A stretch of DNA of 64,000 bases. It comes from Dethiobacter sp. Its GTDB lineage: Bacteria; Bacillota; Dethiobacteria; DTU022; UBA8154. Location of the stretch: NCBI GenBank assembly GCA_020725665.1, contig DYEO01000049.1:1-64000 (forward strand), read 5' to 3'. Both the position numbers and the translations under genes were made by a program. The notes below the pieces were generated by a model. The model was not told the origin of the DNA. It made no database searches and saw only the letters and a program-made list of their open reading frames with translations. Of this stretch, positions 16,937 to 25,397 are shown one piece after another (within the stretch, counting starts at the first letter, position 1; each line of letters opens with the position of its first letter).

Positions 16937-17674
16937 TTACAACCTGGCCGTGAGAATTACACCCAATATAACACCTGTGGAGATCCCCAGGATGGGTAGG
17001 TGAGTGCCTCCTACCTGGTAAGCATCGGGGATCAGCTCATCACAAACGATATAAAGCATAGCCCCTGCCGCAAACCCCAGGGAGAGGGAAAGGACGAAAG
17101 GGGAAATACTGCCGATCACGGCACCCAGAAAAGCGCCTGCTCCCATGGGTGTTCCCGCCAGCGCTGTGATGGCCAGCACCTGCAGTTTGCTGCTTCCCCC
17201 GTAACGCAGGGGCATGGCCACGGCGATACCTTCCGGGATATTGTGCACGGCAATAAGGATGGCCAGGGTTAGGCCCACCAGCGGAGATGCGGTATAACCC
17301 GCGCCGATGGCCAACCCTTCGGGAAAATTGTGCAGGGCAATCCCTACAGCAATGAGCATTCCTTTTTTCAGGTAGCTCCCGTATTTTTTCTCTGCAGAGA
17401 ACAGGTGACTGTGAGGCAGGTAGTTATCCAGCAACCAAAAAACTAGCAGCCCTGTGGACAAACCTGCCAGGGCTGTCCACAGGCCACTTATTGCCAGGGC
17501 CTCTTCGACGAGTTCGAGGAAAACGATGGAGAGCATAATGCCGGCGGAAAAGCCTAGAACGGCTCCCATAAAACGGTCTGAGGGACGTTTCCAGAAGAGC
17601 ATCGTTAACCCACCTGTCCCGGTACCGCTGATACCGGCGATTAAGCCAATCAGGGTGATTTCCAGCCAGTCCAT
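16937..17674 (-). CDS. ZIP-family metal transporter
   Basis: The 245-aa membrane protein has about eight helices and both signature metal-binding helices: HNFPEG (115-120) and HNIPEG (144-149). A His-containing cytoplasmic loop (LPHSHLF, about 86-92) lies between helices 3 and 4. ZIP proteins import Zn(II), Fe(II) or related divalent metals into the cytoplasm. The gene lies 20 bases upstream of the MFS gene on the same strand, probably cotranscribed with it. Start ATG at 17674, after GGGAAGAGG. Confidence 0.92.
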   Translation of the reverse strand: MDWLEITLIGLIAGISGTGTGGLTMLFWKRPSDRFMGAVLGFSAGIMLSIVFLELVEEALAISGLWTALAGLSTGLLVFWLLDNYLPHSHLFSAEKKYGSYLKKGMLIAVGIALHNFPEGLAIGAGYTASPLVGLTLAILIAVHNIPEGIAVAMPLRYGGSSKLQVLAITALAGTPMGAGAFLGAVIGSISPFVLSLSLGFAAGAMLYIVCDELIPDAYQVGGTHLPILGISTGVILGVILTARL

Positions 17675-18021
17675 TTATGACCTCTTCCCGGGTGGCTTAA
17701 ACACACATGATAGATTTGTCATATCTAATACTTCAAAGCTGTGCGTAAAATTACGTACATATATTACCATAATATGGTCGGCATATCAATAAAGCAAAAT
17801 AAGAACCTGCAAGATGCATGAGAACTGGCAATAGGAGAAATCTCTGCCCCTGGCGCAAAAGGTAGAGGAACTGGGGCCGTATTTTAAGAAAAAAAAGAGG
17901 ATCCGGCAACCTGAAGAAGAATTATGCAACTAATATTATTTTTGGTTAAAATAATATGGAAAGAAGCTCTGGCTGATCCGCCCCTTGCAGAACCTGAATA
18001 AATGACGAGGAGGTGAAGCAG
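17675..18021. other. Intergenic region between divergent units
   Basis: This separates the minus-strand ZIP gene from the plus-strand sel genes, so it should hold promoters for both. It is AT-rich at 17700-17790. A 32-codon open stretch at about 17838-17935 has no usable start and no recognisable similarity. No terminator or RNA gene is visible. Confidence 0.5.
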
Positions 18022-18264
18022 GTGGAAACAGTAGGCAAAATAAATAATTATTTCGGTAAGGTTTCCGTGGCTGTGGTAGAATTAAGCGGCACACTTAAGG
18101 TTGGCGACAGGATTAAAATCAAGGGCTCCGGTACCGATTTGGAGCAGCAAGTAACCTCGATGCAAATTGATCACAACAATATTCAGGAAGCAAAAGCAGG
18201 GCAGCTAATCGGGATGAAAGTTGATGGAAAGGTCAAAGCCGGGGATACGGTCTACCGGCTATAG
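18022..18264 (+). CDS. Small EF-Tu domain 2-like protein
   Basis: The GTG at 18022 is chosen over one at 18013, because GAGGAGGTG lies eight bases before it and would overlap the earlier one. The 80-aa product (VGKINNYFGKVSVAVVEL, LKVGDRIKIKG, AKAGQLIGMKV, KVKAGDTVYRL) is a free-standing beta-barrel like domain 2 of EF-Tu-type GTPases, with no GTPase domain. Stand-alone versions are known in bacteria, but their function is not established. It sits 33 bases upstream of selA, so it is probably in the sel operon and may relate to SelB or to translation. Confidence 0.8.
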   Translation: METVGKINNYFGKVSVAVVELSGTLKVGDRIKIKGSGTDLEQQVTSMQIDHNNIQEAKAGQLIGMKVDGKVKAGDTVYRL

Positions 18265-18297
18265 GGTGAAAAGGGAAGCAAGAGAGGGGGAAAAGAA

Positions 18298-19758
18298 TTG
18301 CCGGGAGATTATCACCGGAGTTATTTGCGCCATTTACCCTCTGTGGAGAGGGTTTTACAGGAAAAGATCCTGCAAGACAGCCTGGCCGAATTTCCCCGTC
18401 CCGTTGTGGTGGAGGCGGTGCGGGAAGTGGTGGCGCGCAAAAGGGCGCAGATCATAAACACCGCCGCAGAGGAACTGGAGGAGTTGAAATTATCTGCTAC
18501 CCTGCTGGCCGGGGAGGCGCTCCTGGCCATTGCGGAACAGACTGCACGCAGCCTGCGTCCTGTTATCAATGCAACGGGGGTTATTCTGCATACCAATCTG
18601 GGGCGTTCTCCCCTGGCGCCTGCCGCGGTGCAGGCGGTCAGGGAAATAGGGGAGAGTTTCAGCAATCTGGAGTTATCGCTTCAAACGGGGAGGCGCTCCA
18701 CTCGCTACGAGCATGTGGAGTTGCTCATTTGTCGCCTTACCGGCGCCGAGGCGGCACTGGTGGTAAACAATAATGCCGGGGCCGTGTTCCTGGCCCTGAA
18801 CACGCTGGCTGCCGGCCGGGAGGTCATCGTTTCCCGCGGGGAACTGGTGGAGGTAGGCGGGGCTTTTCGCATTCCCGAGGTGATGTCCGGCAGCGGGGCA
18901 CGGCTCATTGAGGTGGGAGCAACGAACAAGTGCTACGTGAAAGATTACCGCCATGCCGTTAATGAGCACACGGCTCTGCTGCTTAAGGTGCATACCAGCA
19001 ATTACAAAATTCTCGGTTTCACGGCGGCGGTCCCGGTCCACGCCCTGGTAAAACTGGCCGCCGAATACAATATTCCCTGTATGGAAGACCTGGGCAGCGG
19101 TGTCCTGGTTGATCTGTCCCGTTTCGGCCTGCCCCGGGAGCCCATGGTTCAGGAATCCATTGCAGCGGGGGTCGACGTTGTAACCTTTAGCGGGGACAAA
19201 CTCCTCGGCGGTCCTCAGGCTGGTATTATTGCCGGCAAAAAAAAATATTTGCAGCGCATCAGGGAAAACCAGTTGCTGCGGGCCCTGCGTATAGATAAGC
19301 TTACCCTGGCGGCCCTGGAGGCGACGCTGCGCCTCTACCTGGAGGAAAAGAAAGCGCTGCGGGAAATCCCGGTCCTGCGTATGCTGACCATTTCCCAGGA
19401 AGAACTGCGCGGCAGAGCGGAATACCTGGCCCGACTCCTGGCAGATAAACTTCCGGGGCACATCCGCGTGACAATTTCCCGGGAAAAGGCAAGGGTCGGG
19501 GGAGGGTCCCTTCCCCTCGCTTCACTGCCCAGCACGCAAATTTGCCTGGAGACACATGAGGAAAATGCGGGCCTGCTCGCCGCAAAGCTGCGCCGGGCCA
19601 ATCCCCCGGTAATCGTCCGGGTGCACAAAAACCGGCTTCTTCTGGATCTCCGGTCCATCATGGCGGATGAGGATGAGCTGCTGGCCCGGACCCTGCTTGG
19701 GGTTCTTGGCTCAGGCTCCGGGGAGCCGCAGCAGCACGAAACGGGGACTAAACCATGA
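18298..19758 (+). CDS. selA: L-seryl-tRNA(Sec) selenium transferase
   Basis: SelA converts Ser-tRNA(Sec) to Sec-tRNA(Sec) using selenophosphate. The 486-aa PLP enzyme of the fold-type I family has an N-terminal tRNA-binding region (about 1-80), [33 protein letters not shown] and the PLP lysine K301 in [12 protein letters not shown]. The length is normal. Start TTG 18298 after GAGAGGGGG. It overlaps selB by 4 bases (ATGA). Its tRNA substrate is encoded at 1248-1343. Confidence 0.96.
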   Translation: MPGDYHRSYLRHLPSVERVLQEKILQDSLAEFPRPVVVEAVREVVARKRAQIINTAAEELEELKLSATLLAGEALLAIAEQTARSLRPVINATGVILHTNLGRSPLAPAAVQAVREIGESFSNLELSLQTGRRSTRYEHVELLICRLTGAEAALVVNNNAGAVFLALNTLAAGREVIVSRGELVEVGGAFRIPEVMSGSGARLIEVGATNKCYVKDYRHAVNEHTALLLKVHTSNYKILGFTAAVPVHALVKLAAEYNIPCMEDLGSGVLVDLSRFGLPREPMVQESIAAGVDVVTFSGDKLLGGPQAGIIAGKKKYLQRIRENQLLRALRIDKLTLAALEATLRLYLEEKKALREIPVLRMLTISQEELRGRAEYLARLLADKLPGHIRVTISREKARVGGGSLPLASLPSTQICLETHEENAGLLAAKLRRANPPVIVRVHKNRLLLDLRSIMADEDELLARTLLGVLGSGSGEPQQHETGTKP

Positions 19759-21650
19759 TTATTGGCACGGCAGGACACGTTGACCACGGCAAAACGGAAT
19801 TAATCAAGGCGCTTACCGGGGTGGATGCGGATCGCTTTATCGAGGAAAAGGAGCGGGGTGTCTCCATCGATATCGGCTTTGCCCCTTTTAGCATGGTGGA
19901 CGGGCGCATCGCCGGTGTCATTGATGTCCCCGGGCACGAGCGCTTTATTCACAATATGCTTGCCGGAATCGGGGGTATCGACCTGGTTTTGCTGGTGATC
20001 GATGCCCAGGAAGGGATCATGCCCCAGACACGGGAGCACCTTGACATTCTCGAGCTTTTGCAGATTAAAAAAGGGTTGGTGGTGATCACCAAGCGGGACC
20101 TGGTGGATACGGAGTGGCTGGAGATGGTCATGGAAGAGGTGCGGGAGTTCCTTGAGAACACCTTTTTGGCCGGGGCTTCCATTTATCCCGTCTCCTCGAT
20201 CACGGGTGAGGGCCTTGCAGAGCTGCGGGCGGCGATTAATGCCCTGGGGGATACGGTGCCGGAGCGGGATGAAAAGGCCCCCCTGTACATGCCCCTGGAT
20301 CGTGTCTTCTCCATCTCCGGCTTCGGCACGGTGGTTACGGGTACCCTGTTGACCGGTACAGTGAAAGTGGGCCAGGTGGTGGAGGTGTTGCCGCCCGGCC
20401 GTGAACTGCGCGTCAGGGGGATCCAGGTGCACGGGGGGATGGTGGATGAAGCCGCCGCCGGGCAGCGGGTGGCCGTAAATGTTCCCGGGCTGGAGCGGGG
20501 AGAGATTGGCCGGGGCAGTGTCATGGCGGCTCCCGGCTATTACCACCTGACCCGTTTTTGTGATGCCCGGCTGCGTTTGTTGCCCGGGGCCCGACCCCTC
20601 ACCAACCTTATTCCCGTGCATTTTTACCTGGGTACGGCCCGTGTAACGGCGCGCCTGCTTTTGCTGGAAGGTGAGGAGATGGCGCCGGGTACGGAAGGAT
20701 TCGTGCAATGCCGTCTGGATAAGCCCCTGGTAGCCAGGCGCGGCGATCGTTTCATTGTCCGCTCCTATTCCCCCATGGTGACCATCGGCGGTGGGATTAT
20801 ACTCGACGATCAACCTCCCCGTCACCGCCGCTTTCGTCCCGATGTACTGGCTCGCCTGGAGGAACTGGAACAGGAAGATCCCCGACCTTTTGTGCTGCAG
20901 AAGTTAAAGGGTGCGGGAGGGGCTACCCTTGCGGAACTATCCCATTTGACCCACCTGGGGGCGGAACAGTTAAAAGAGATGCTGGATACGGCACTACAGG
21001 AGGGGGATGTGGCCCGGCTTGGCGATCTCTATGTGACTGGGGAAACGCGGACAACCTGGGAGCGGCAGATCGGGGAAAGGCTGGAACAGTTTCACCGGGA
21101 GAAACCATTGCTTCCGGGAATGCCAAAGTCTCTGCTTGGCGGCTTTTTACCCCGCAAGGCGGCGGGGCGTCCGTACGATGCCCTGCTGGAACAGCTTAAG
21201 CATCAGGGATTGGTTACGATCAGGGGGGAAATTGTTGCGCGGGAGGACTTCTCTCCCCGGCCCGCTCCCGGGCAGGAGGAAAAATTGCAGCAATTGCTGG
21301 CAGTTTTAGAAAAGGCCGGCTTAAATCCTCTGCCAACCCGTGAAATGTGGACGCTGTTGGGTCTGAGGAAAGAAGAGGGGGAGATGTTGCTGGATTACCT
21401 CCTCTGGCAGGAGCGGATCGTCAAGGTGGGAGAGGATTTTTACCTGCACAAAGGGGTGGTGGAAAGATGTTTGGAAACCCTGCGGGAACATTTCCGCCAC
21501 AACCGCAGTGTCACCCTGGGCCAGTACCGGGACCTGCTGCAGGGCTCACGCAAGAGCGCCCAGGCCATCCTGGAGTACTTCGACGGCTGTAAATACACGC
21601 GACGCATCGGTGATGAAAGGGTTCCCTTGAAGTTTCCGGGTCTGGGCTAG
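19755..21650 (+). CDS. selB: Selenocysteine-specific elongation factor
   Basis: SelB delivers Sec-tRNA(Sec) to UGA codons marked by a SECIS hairpin. The 631-aa protein has a GTPase domain (G1 GHVDHGKT at 5-12; DVPGHE; NKxD replaced by TKRD), EF-Tu-like domains 2 and 3 (about 170-340), and C-terminal winged helices (about 360-631) that bind SECIS RNA. It is coupled to selA by ATGA overlap. With selA and tRNA-Sec this shows that selenoproteins are made. None was recognised in this window. Confidence 0.96.
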   Translation: MIIGTAGHVDHGKTELIKALTGVDADRFIEEKERGVSIDIGFAPFSMVDGRIAGVIDVPGHERFIHNMLAGIGGIDLVLLVIDAQEGIMPQTREHLDILELLQIKKGLVVITKRDLVDTEWLEMVMEEVREFLENTFLAGASIYPVSSITGEGLAELRAAINALGDTVPERDEKAPLYMPLDRVFSISGFGTVVTGTLLTGTVKVGQVVEVLPPGRELRVRGIQVHGGMVDEAAAGQRVAVNVPGLERGEIGRGSVMAAPGYYHLTRFCDARLRLLPGARPLTNLIPVHFYLGTARVTARLLLLEGEEMAPGTEGFVQCRLDKPLVARRGDRFIVRSYSPMVTIGGGIILDDQPPRHRRFRPDVLARLEELEQEDPRPFVLQKLKGAGGATLAELSHLTHLGAEQLKEMLDTALQEGDVARLGDLYVTGETRTTWERQIGERLEQFHREKPLLPGMPKSLLGGFLPRKAAGRPYDALLEQLKHQGLVTIRGEIVAREDFSPRPAPGQEEKLQQLLAVLEKAGLNPLPTREMWTLLGLRKEEGEMLLDYLLWQERIVKVGEDFYLHKGVVERCLETLREHFRHNRSVTLGQYRDLLQGSRKSAQAILEYFDGCKYTRRIGDERVPLKFPGLG

Positions 21651-21654
21651 CCAC

Positions 21655-21719
21655 GGGGACGGTTCCATCGTCTTCCCTGCGGACCTTCGCTGCGCTACGG
21701 TGACGCTCGAACCGTCCCC
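21655..21719. repeat. Palindromic element with GGGGACGGTTC arms
   Basis: GGGGACGGTTC (21655-21665) and GAACCGTCCCC (21709-21719) form a perfect 11-bp inverted repeat flanking a 43-base GC-rich loop, just after selB. Such elements are often dispersed intergenic repeats. It could form a hairpin at the 3' end of the sel transcript. Only one copy is seen in the window. Confidence 0.7.
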
Positions 21720-21749
21720 ATGGCACCGCTCATTATTTGCGCTGTAGTA

Positions 21750-21923
21750 TTAGGGACTTTGGAGGTACTTTTTCATGTAGCGATAAATGAGCTTGTCCAA
21801 TTCCCTGCTCAACTCCAGGGTACGGCTGTTCAGGCGGATGTTATAATCCCCGTCGACCTGTTTGTTAAGCTGCTCTCTTAAGATTTGAATACGGGAGAGC
21901 ATTTTTTTTTGCGGGAGTGTCAT
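21750..21923 (-). CDS. Spo0E-like sporulation regulatory peptide
   Basis: This 57-aa gene has ATG at 21923 and GGAGG ten bases upstream on the minus strand. The product is two helices joined by a short loop and carries the family signature SRELDKLIYRY (residues 39-49; consensus SQELDxLI). Spo0E-family aspartyl phosphatases dephosphorylate Spo0A~P and delay sporulation. It is convergent with selB and divergent from the Etf/Hdr operon. A TTCGACA sequence that matches a Spo0A box lies 68 bases upstream. Confidence 0.85.
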   Translation of the reverse strand: MTLPQKKMLSRIQILREQLNKQVDGDYNIRLNSRTLELSRELDKLIYRYMKKYLQSP

Positions 21924-22341
21924 AACGGATATACCTCCATAATGACAATTATTTGTTCCATTTCATAAAATCTGTATGGTCTGGATATGATTCGACATCT
22001 TGCCTAAAAAATCCTTCTTTTACAGAAAATATTATGTAAAATTAAGGAATTAATGATCTAACGTTCCACATATTACAACAATTTAATATTTTATCCTCCC
22101 TGACCCTGCTGCGGCGCAAAAACTTATATATATAAACGGGCTGAAAGCAGGAATTATTTTTGTGCGTGTCGAAGTCAAAAAGCAAGGCAAAAGCAAGGCA
22201 AAGGGCAGGTGTAAAGCTCTTCCTGTGGGATTGTTTTTAACGGGTTTTTGACTATGGGAAAAGGGGGTGTCCGGGCCGCAAAGAGCAGGTGGCAGTTTTA
22301 TAACAGTAAGTGGCGGTACTCTTTATTTCCTGAAGTGAGGT
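21924..22341. promoter_or_regulatory. Long intergenic region before the Etf/Hdr operon with two Spo0A-box-like sites
   Basis: No gene is seen in these 418 bases. TTCGACA (21991-21997) and TGTCGAA (22167-22173) are exact matches to the 7-bp core of Spo0A boxes in opposite orientations. An AT-rich stretch (about 22010-22140) separates them. The region must hold promoters for the Spo0E-like gene and for the operon. No consensus sigma-A promoter is convincing. Short motifs like these also occur by chance. Confidence 0.4.
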
Positions 22342-23499
22342 ATGATGATGAATACAGAACTGATGAACGAAGAACTGCAGGACTTTATCCGGAAGTATGA
22401 TCTTTACGGGTGTATCCAGTGTGGCCGCTGCACCGGCGGTTGCCCGGTAACAGTACGCACAAACCTGAATGTGCGCCGCTTTGTTTATAATTCCCTCGAT
22501 CAGAGTATGCTGGATGACCTGGCCAAGCTGCCGGAAATCTGGGATTGCACGGCCTGCAATACCTGTGCGGTGCGCTGTCCCAAGGGGTTAAAGCCGGTGG
22601 AGGTGCTGATGGGCCTGCGCAACATACTCGTGGTTGAGCAGGGGACGGTTCAGCCCACGGTGCGGGATGCCCTGGAGAGTGTTTTCCTGGAGGGGAACCC
22701 CTGGAGCAAACCGCGCAAGACCCGTTCCGATTGGATGGAGGGTCTGGATGTAAGGATTGCGGAGCCGGGGGAAAAGGTGGAAAACCTTATCTTTGTCTGC
22801 TGCACCGTCGCTTATGACCCGCGCGTCCAGATATTGGCCAAGAACCTGGTGGGCTTGCTCAACAAAGCGGGTGTGGATTACGGTTTTATCGGGGAGAGCG
22901 AAGCCTGCTGCGCCAGCGAGGTGCACCACCTGGGCGAGGCAGACCTTTTTGCGGAGATGGTGGAGGGCAATACGGAACTGCTCAATGAATATGATGCCGG
23001 CAGGATCGTAACCATTTCTCCCCATTGTTTTTCCACTTTTAAAAATCAGTATCCCGCTTTAAAGGCCAGGGTCATCCATTATACCCAGCTTATCGCCGAA
23101 CTGCTGGCGTCGAAGAAACTGAACTTCAGCAAGGAATTTCCCGAGAAGATTGTCTTCCACGACCCCTGTTTCCTGGGGAAACAAAACGGTGTTTTCAACG
23201 AACCGCGCACCATTTTGGGGCAGATCCCCGGGGCGGAAGTGGTGGAGTTTGAGCGCAGGCGGGAGCGCAGCCTCTGTTGTGAGGGGGGCGGCGGTAAGAT
23301 GTGGGTTGAGTCTGAATCCAAGAAGGAACGCCTGGCGGAAACCCGGGCCCGCGATGCCGGTGCATTGGGAGCGAGCATTCTCGCCGTGGCCTGTCCTTTC
23401 TGCGTTTTAACGCTTGATGATGCCATCAAGGCAAAGGGCCTGGAGGAACAACTGCGCGTGGCCGAGATACTGGAGATCATCGGCGGCCTTGTGGAATAG
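22342..23499 (+). CDS. HdrD-like iron-sulfur protein (CCG-domain oxidoreductase)
   Basis: The 385-aa soluble protein has two N-terminal [4Fe-4S] sites (C24/C27/C30/C34 and C69/C72/C75/C79). Two Cys-rich CCG half-domains follow (FVCCTVAYDPR with EACCASEV; HDPCFLGKQNG with RSLCCEGGGGKMW and ACPFC). This is the architecture of HdrD, a fusion of HdrC and HdrB. HdrB-type sites carry noncubane [4Fe-4S] clusters. No membrane helix is visible. Being first in an operon with EtfBA and HdrA, it probably passes electrons between the flavoproteins, or reduces a disulfide or other acceptor. Three ATGs in a row (22342, 22345, 22348) leave the exact start open. Confidence 0.88.
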   Translation: MMMNTELMNEELQDFIRKYDLYGCIQCGRCTGGCPVTVRTNLNVRRFVYNSLDQSMLDDLAKLPEIWDCTACNTCAVRCPKGLKPVEVLMGLRNILVVEQGTVQPTVRDALESVFLEGNPWSKPRKTRSDWMEGLDVRIAEPGEKVENLIFVCCTVAYDPRVQILAKNLVGLLNKAGVDYGFIGESEACCASEVHHLGEADLFAEMVEGNTELLNEYDAGRIVTISPHCFSTFKNQYPALKARVIHYTQLIAELLASKKLNFSKEFPEKIVFHDPCFLGKQNGVFNEPRTILGQIPGAEVVEFERRRERSLCCEGGGGKMWVESESKKERLAETRARDAGALGASILAVACPFCVLTLDDAIKAKGLEEQLRVAEILEIIGGLVE

Positions 23500-23553
23500 C
23501 CTCCCGGCGCCGGGGGCCTAAACCGGCAAAAAAAGTAGGAGGTGGAGTAAAGA

Positions 23554-24342
23554 ATGAATATTTTTGTATGTGTTAAGAGGGTGCCGGATACCTCTGAAGC
23601 CATAGTAAAGGTGGATGATTCGGGCAGGGGCGTGGACAGCAGCAAGTTTTCTTTCGATATCAACGAATCGGACAACTATGCTGTAGAGGAAGCCATGCTG
23701 ATCAAGGAAGCAAAAGGGGGCAACGTGCAGGTCGTCTGTGCCGGGACGCAGGATGCGGATGTAATGATTCGCATGGCCCTGGCCAAAGGGGGCGACAGTG
23801 CCATACGTATCGACGACCCCCGTATCAATGTGATTGATCCCTTGCAGGTAGCCAAAGTACTCGCTGCGGCGATTAAAGGAAAAGAATTCGACCTGGTTTT
23901 AACCGGTTGCATGGCCAACGATGACGGCAATATGGCGGTGGGCGTGGCCCTGGCCGAGGAATTGGGCGTGCCCCATGCGGCCATGGTGAAAAAGGTGGAA
24001 GCCGGCGACGGTAAGGTAAAGGTCTACCGCGAGCTGGAAGGGGGCATTTCCGAAGTCGTGGAGATGGATCTGCCGGCGGTTATTACCATCCAGACCGGTA
24101 TCAACGAGCCCCGTTACGCGCCGATCAAGGGCATCAGGCTGGCGCAGAAAAAAGAATTGACCGTCTTAAAGCTGGAAGACCTGGGGTTGGCTCCGGAGGA
24201 TGTCAGTGAAAGCGCCTCCCTGATCACCCTGGAGAATCTCTATATCCCTGAAGTGGAATCCAAAGCGGAAATTATCCAGGGCGAACCGGAGGTAAAAGCG
24301 GCAATCCTCGCGGAGAAATTGGTGAAAGGGGGGCTACTGTAA
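23554..24342 (+). CDS. etfB: Electron transfer flavoprotein beta subunit
   Basis: The 262-aa protein is a standard EtfB: NIFVCVKRVPDT at the N-terminus, KGGDSAIRI, the DLVLTGCMANDDGN region and the C-terminal ETF recognition loop area. EtfB binds AMP, or the bifurcating FAD in bifurcating ETFs. The usual GxQ-D motif reads GCMANDDGN here. Whether this ETF is bifurcating cannot be settled by eye. RBS AGGAGG at 23537. It is 2 bases upstream of etfA. Confidence 0.95.
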   Translation: MNIFVCVKRVPDTSEAIVKVDDSGRGVDSSKFSFDINESDNYAVEEAMLIKEAKGGNVQVVCAGTQDADVMIRMALAKGGDSAIRIDDPRINVIDPLQVAKVLAAAIKGKEFDLVLTGCMANDDGNMAVGVALAEELGVPHAAMVKKVEAGDGKVKVYRELEGGISEVVEMDLPAVITIQTGINEPRYAPIKGIRLAQKKELTVLKLEDLGLAPEDVSESASLITLENLYIPEVESKAEIIQGEPEVKAAILAEKLVKGGLL

Positions 24343-24343
24343 G

Positions 24344-25318
24344 ATGGTTAATGTATACGTTCTGGCGGAGCACCGTCAGGGAGAGCTGAGAGAAATAACC
24401 CTGGAAATGTTGACCAAGGCGGCGGCAGTGGCCGGGCAAACGGGAGGCGAAGTGGTTGCCGTGCTGCTGGGCAGCGGGGTCGACTCCTTTGCGGAAAAAA
24501 TGGGGGGTTACTGCGACCGTGTCCTTTACGTGGACGATCCCCTTTTCGCCGACTATAACTCGGAAAAGTATCAAAAAGTCCTGGCTGCACTGCTCCAGGA
24601 ATATAAACCGGAACTTTTCATGATCGGCCATACCACCCAGGGCGTGGATCTGGCGCCGGCCCTGGCAGTGGAACTGAAGCTTCCCTTCATTTCTGATGTG
24701 ATTGATATTAACGTGGCAGACGGCAAGCTTAAGCCTGTTCGCCAGTTTTATCAGGGAAAAGTAAATGCCAATTTTTCTTTTAAAGGAGAACCTCCTTACC
24801 TGGTTACCTTCCGCGAAGCCTCACTGGAGATAGGTGAGCCTGCCAAAAACGGTAGTGTAGAGAAAATCGCCTCACCGCTGCTGGAGGACATTGCCTACCG
24901 CCGTTTTATTGAATACGTGGAGGCGGAAGTGGGCGATGTGGATATCACCCAGTCCGAGATCCTTGTGGCCGTGGGACGGGGGATCAAAGAAGATAAAAAT
25001 ATGCCCCTCATCCAAGAACTGGCTGCCGCGATGAAAGCGGATATCTGTGGTTCCCGTGCGGCTATTGACGCGGGCTGGTTGGGGCACGACCGCCAGGTGG
25101 GTACCTCCGGGAAGACGGTTAAGCCCAAGCTCTATGTCGCTATCGGCATCTCCGGGGCTTTCCAGCACCTGGCCGGCATGAAAGGGGCCAAGGCAATCGT
25201 GGCTATTAACAAGGACCCCGATGCCCCCATCTTCTCCGTGGCTGATTTCGGCATTGTGGATGACCTGTTCAAAGTGGTACCCAAGCTTACGGAGAAATTG
25301 AAGGAACTTAAAGGCTAA
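24344..25318 (+). CDS. etfA: Electron transfer flavoprotein alpha subunit
   Basis: At 324 aa, with an N-terminal domain (about 1-190) and the C-terminal FAD-binding domain: [44 protein letters not shown], and [14 protein letters not shown]. The FAD motif is complete. EtfAB accepts electrons from acyl-CoA or similar dehydrogenases. Here it is embedded between HdrD-like and HdrA genes, so its electrons likely go to or come from the Hdr/Flx proteins. No dehydrogenase gene is present in the operon. Confidence 0.95.
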   Translation: MVNVYVLAEHRQGELREITLEMLTKAAAVAGQTGGEVVAVLLGSGVDSFAEKMGGYCDRVLYVDDPLFADYNSEKYQKVLAALLQEYKPELFMIGHTTQGVDLAPALAVELKLPFISDVIDINVADGKLKPVRQFYQGKVNANFSFKGEPPYLVTFREASLEIGEPAKNGSVEKIASPLLEDIAYRRFIEYVEAEVGDVDITQSEILVAVGRGIKEDKNMPLIQELAAAMKADICGSRAAIDAGWLGHDRQVGTSGKTVKPKLYVAIGISGAFQHLAGMKGAKAIVAINKDPDAPIFSVADFGIVDDLFKVVPKLTEKLKELKG

Positions 25319-25397
25319 GCAGCGGATGTCCCCATTCTTTTTATGGAAAATGGAATGCTGTTTAGCAGTTTACTTTGGCTGGAGGATGGAATAACGC

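Noticed and set aside
17838..17935. Short peptide gene before the sel operon
   Set aside because: Open for about 32 codons but with no start codon or RBS.
22342..23499. Glycerol-3-phosphate dehydrogenase subunit GlpC or lactate utilisation protein
   Set aside because: The CCG and ferredoxin motifs are shared by these families, but there is no GlpA/B or Lld partner, and EtfBA-HdrA neighbours favour an HdrD-like role.
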